NCBI GenBank assembly: GCA_900546675.1
Contig: URDQ01000088.1
Span: forward strand, 1-6,336
Source of the DNA: an uncultured Porphyromonas sp.
GTDB taxonomy: Bacteria; Bacteroidota; Bacteroidia; Bacteroidales; Porphyromonadaceae
Length of the DNA stretch: 6,336 nucleotides
Direction of reading: 5' to 3'
Notes under the pieces: model-generated
Databases searched by the model: none
What the model was told of the DNA's origin: nothing
Seen by the model: the letters and a program-made list of their open reading frames with translations, nothing else
Translations under genes and position numbers: made by a program
Shown: positions 6,230 through 6,336 of the stretch, piece after piece
How positions within the stretch are numbered: the first letter of the stretch is position 1
How the letters are laid out: the number at the start of each line of letters is the position of its first letter

Positions 6230-6259
6230 CAAATATAAAAAAAACTTATTACCAAGCAA
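6230..6259 (-). promoter_or_regulatory. Bacteroidetes-type promoter of the minus-strand gene
   Basis: On the minus strand a -33 TTG (6259-6257, within GTTGCTTGG) is followed after 19 bp by TATATTTG (6237-6230). Both elements and the spacing match the Bacteroidetes primary-sigma consensus (TTG/TTTG, 19-21 bp, TAnnTTTG). Transcription should start near 6224, leaving a leader of about 100 nt. The -7 box is identical to the one upstream of the adhesin-like gene. Confidence 0.7.
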
Positions 6260-6315
6260 CTTCTCTACAACGCTTGCGGTTTTCGCACATTCCAGTGTCA
6301 AGTGCAACACACTTA

Positions 6316-6323
6316 CAAATGTA
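6316..6323 (-). promoter_or_regulatory. Second, upstream -7 box on the minus strand
   Basis: The minus strand reads TACATTTG here, a full match to TAnnTTTG, 86 bp upstream of the first box. Its -33 element would lie beyond the window edge and cannot be assessed. It could be a second promoter giving a leader of nearly 190 nt, or a chance match in AT-rich DNA. Confidence 0.3.
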
Positions 6324-6336
6324 GGAAAAAAACTTC

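Overview
The window looks like the chromosome of a Bacteroidota (Bacteroidetes) bacterium. A member of the Porphyromonadaceae, such as Porphyromonas, is the best guess, but the genus is inferred from style and is not proven. The evidence is a mixed base composition near half GC, start codons without Shine-Dalgarno sequences in AT-rich leaders, three matches to the Bacteroidetes -7 promoter box TAnnTTTG, and two large secreted proteins. One of these ends in a recognisable type IX secretion system (T9SS) sorting tail.

Layout: bases 1-170 are a leader region with a -7 box and a 5' stem-loop. Bases 171-4271 (+) encode a 1366-residue secreted mosaic protein: signal peptide, BspA-type leucine-rich repeats, a second leucine-rich repeat array of a different type, a beta-propeller-like region, two fibronectin type III-like domains, a cleaved-adhesin/choice-of-anchor-J-like domain and the T9SS tail. 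Bases 4272-4811 are a 540-base gap between convergent genes. It holds a 131-bp palindromic element whose two ends are inverted copies of one hairpin (BIME- or MITE-like), a strong probably bidirectional terminator, and about 250 bases of non-coding sequence with short repeats and hairpins. Bases 4812-6122 (-) encode a 436-residue secreted protein with three similar Ig-like modules and a divergent Bacteroidetes C-terminal tail. Bases 6123-6336 are its leader, with a good promoter and a second -7 box upstream.

The two genes converge and each appears to have its own promoter, so they are not an operon. Both products are predicted to leave the cytoplasm by Sec. The larger is probably passed through the outer membrane by T9SS and anchored on the surface as an adhesin-like protein; the smaller may follow the same route. 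No enzyme, defence system, CRISPR array, tRNA or rRNA was seen. The least ordinary signals are the paired-hairpin element at 4283-4413 and the shared promoter-plus-5'-stem-loop design of the two leaders.
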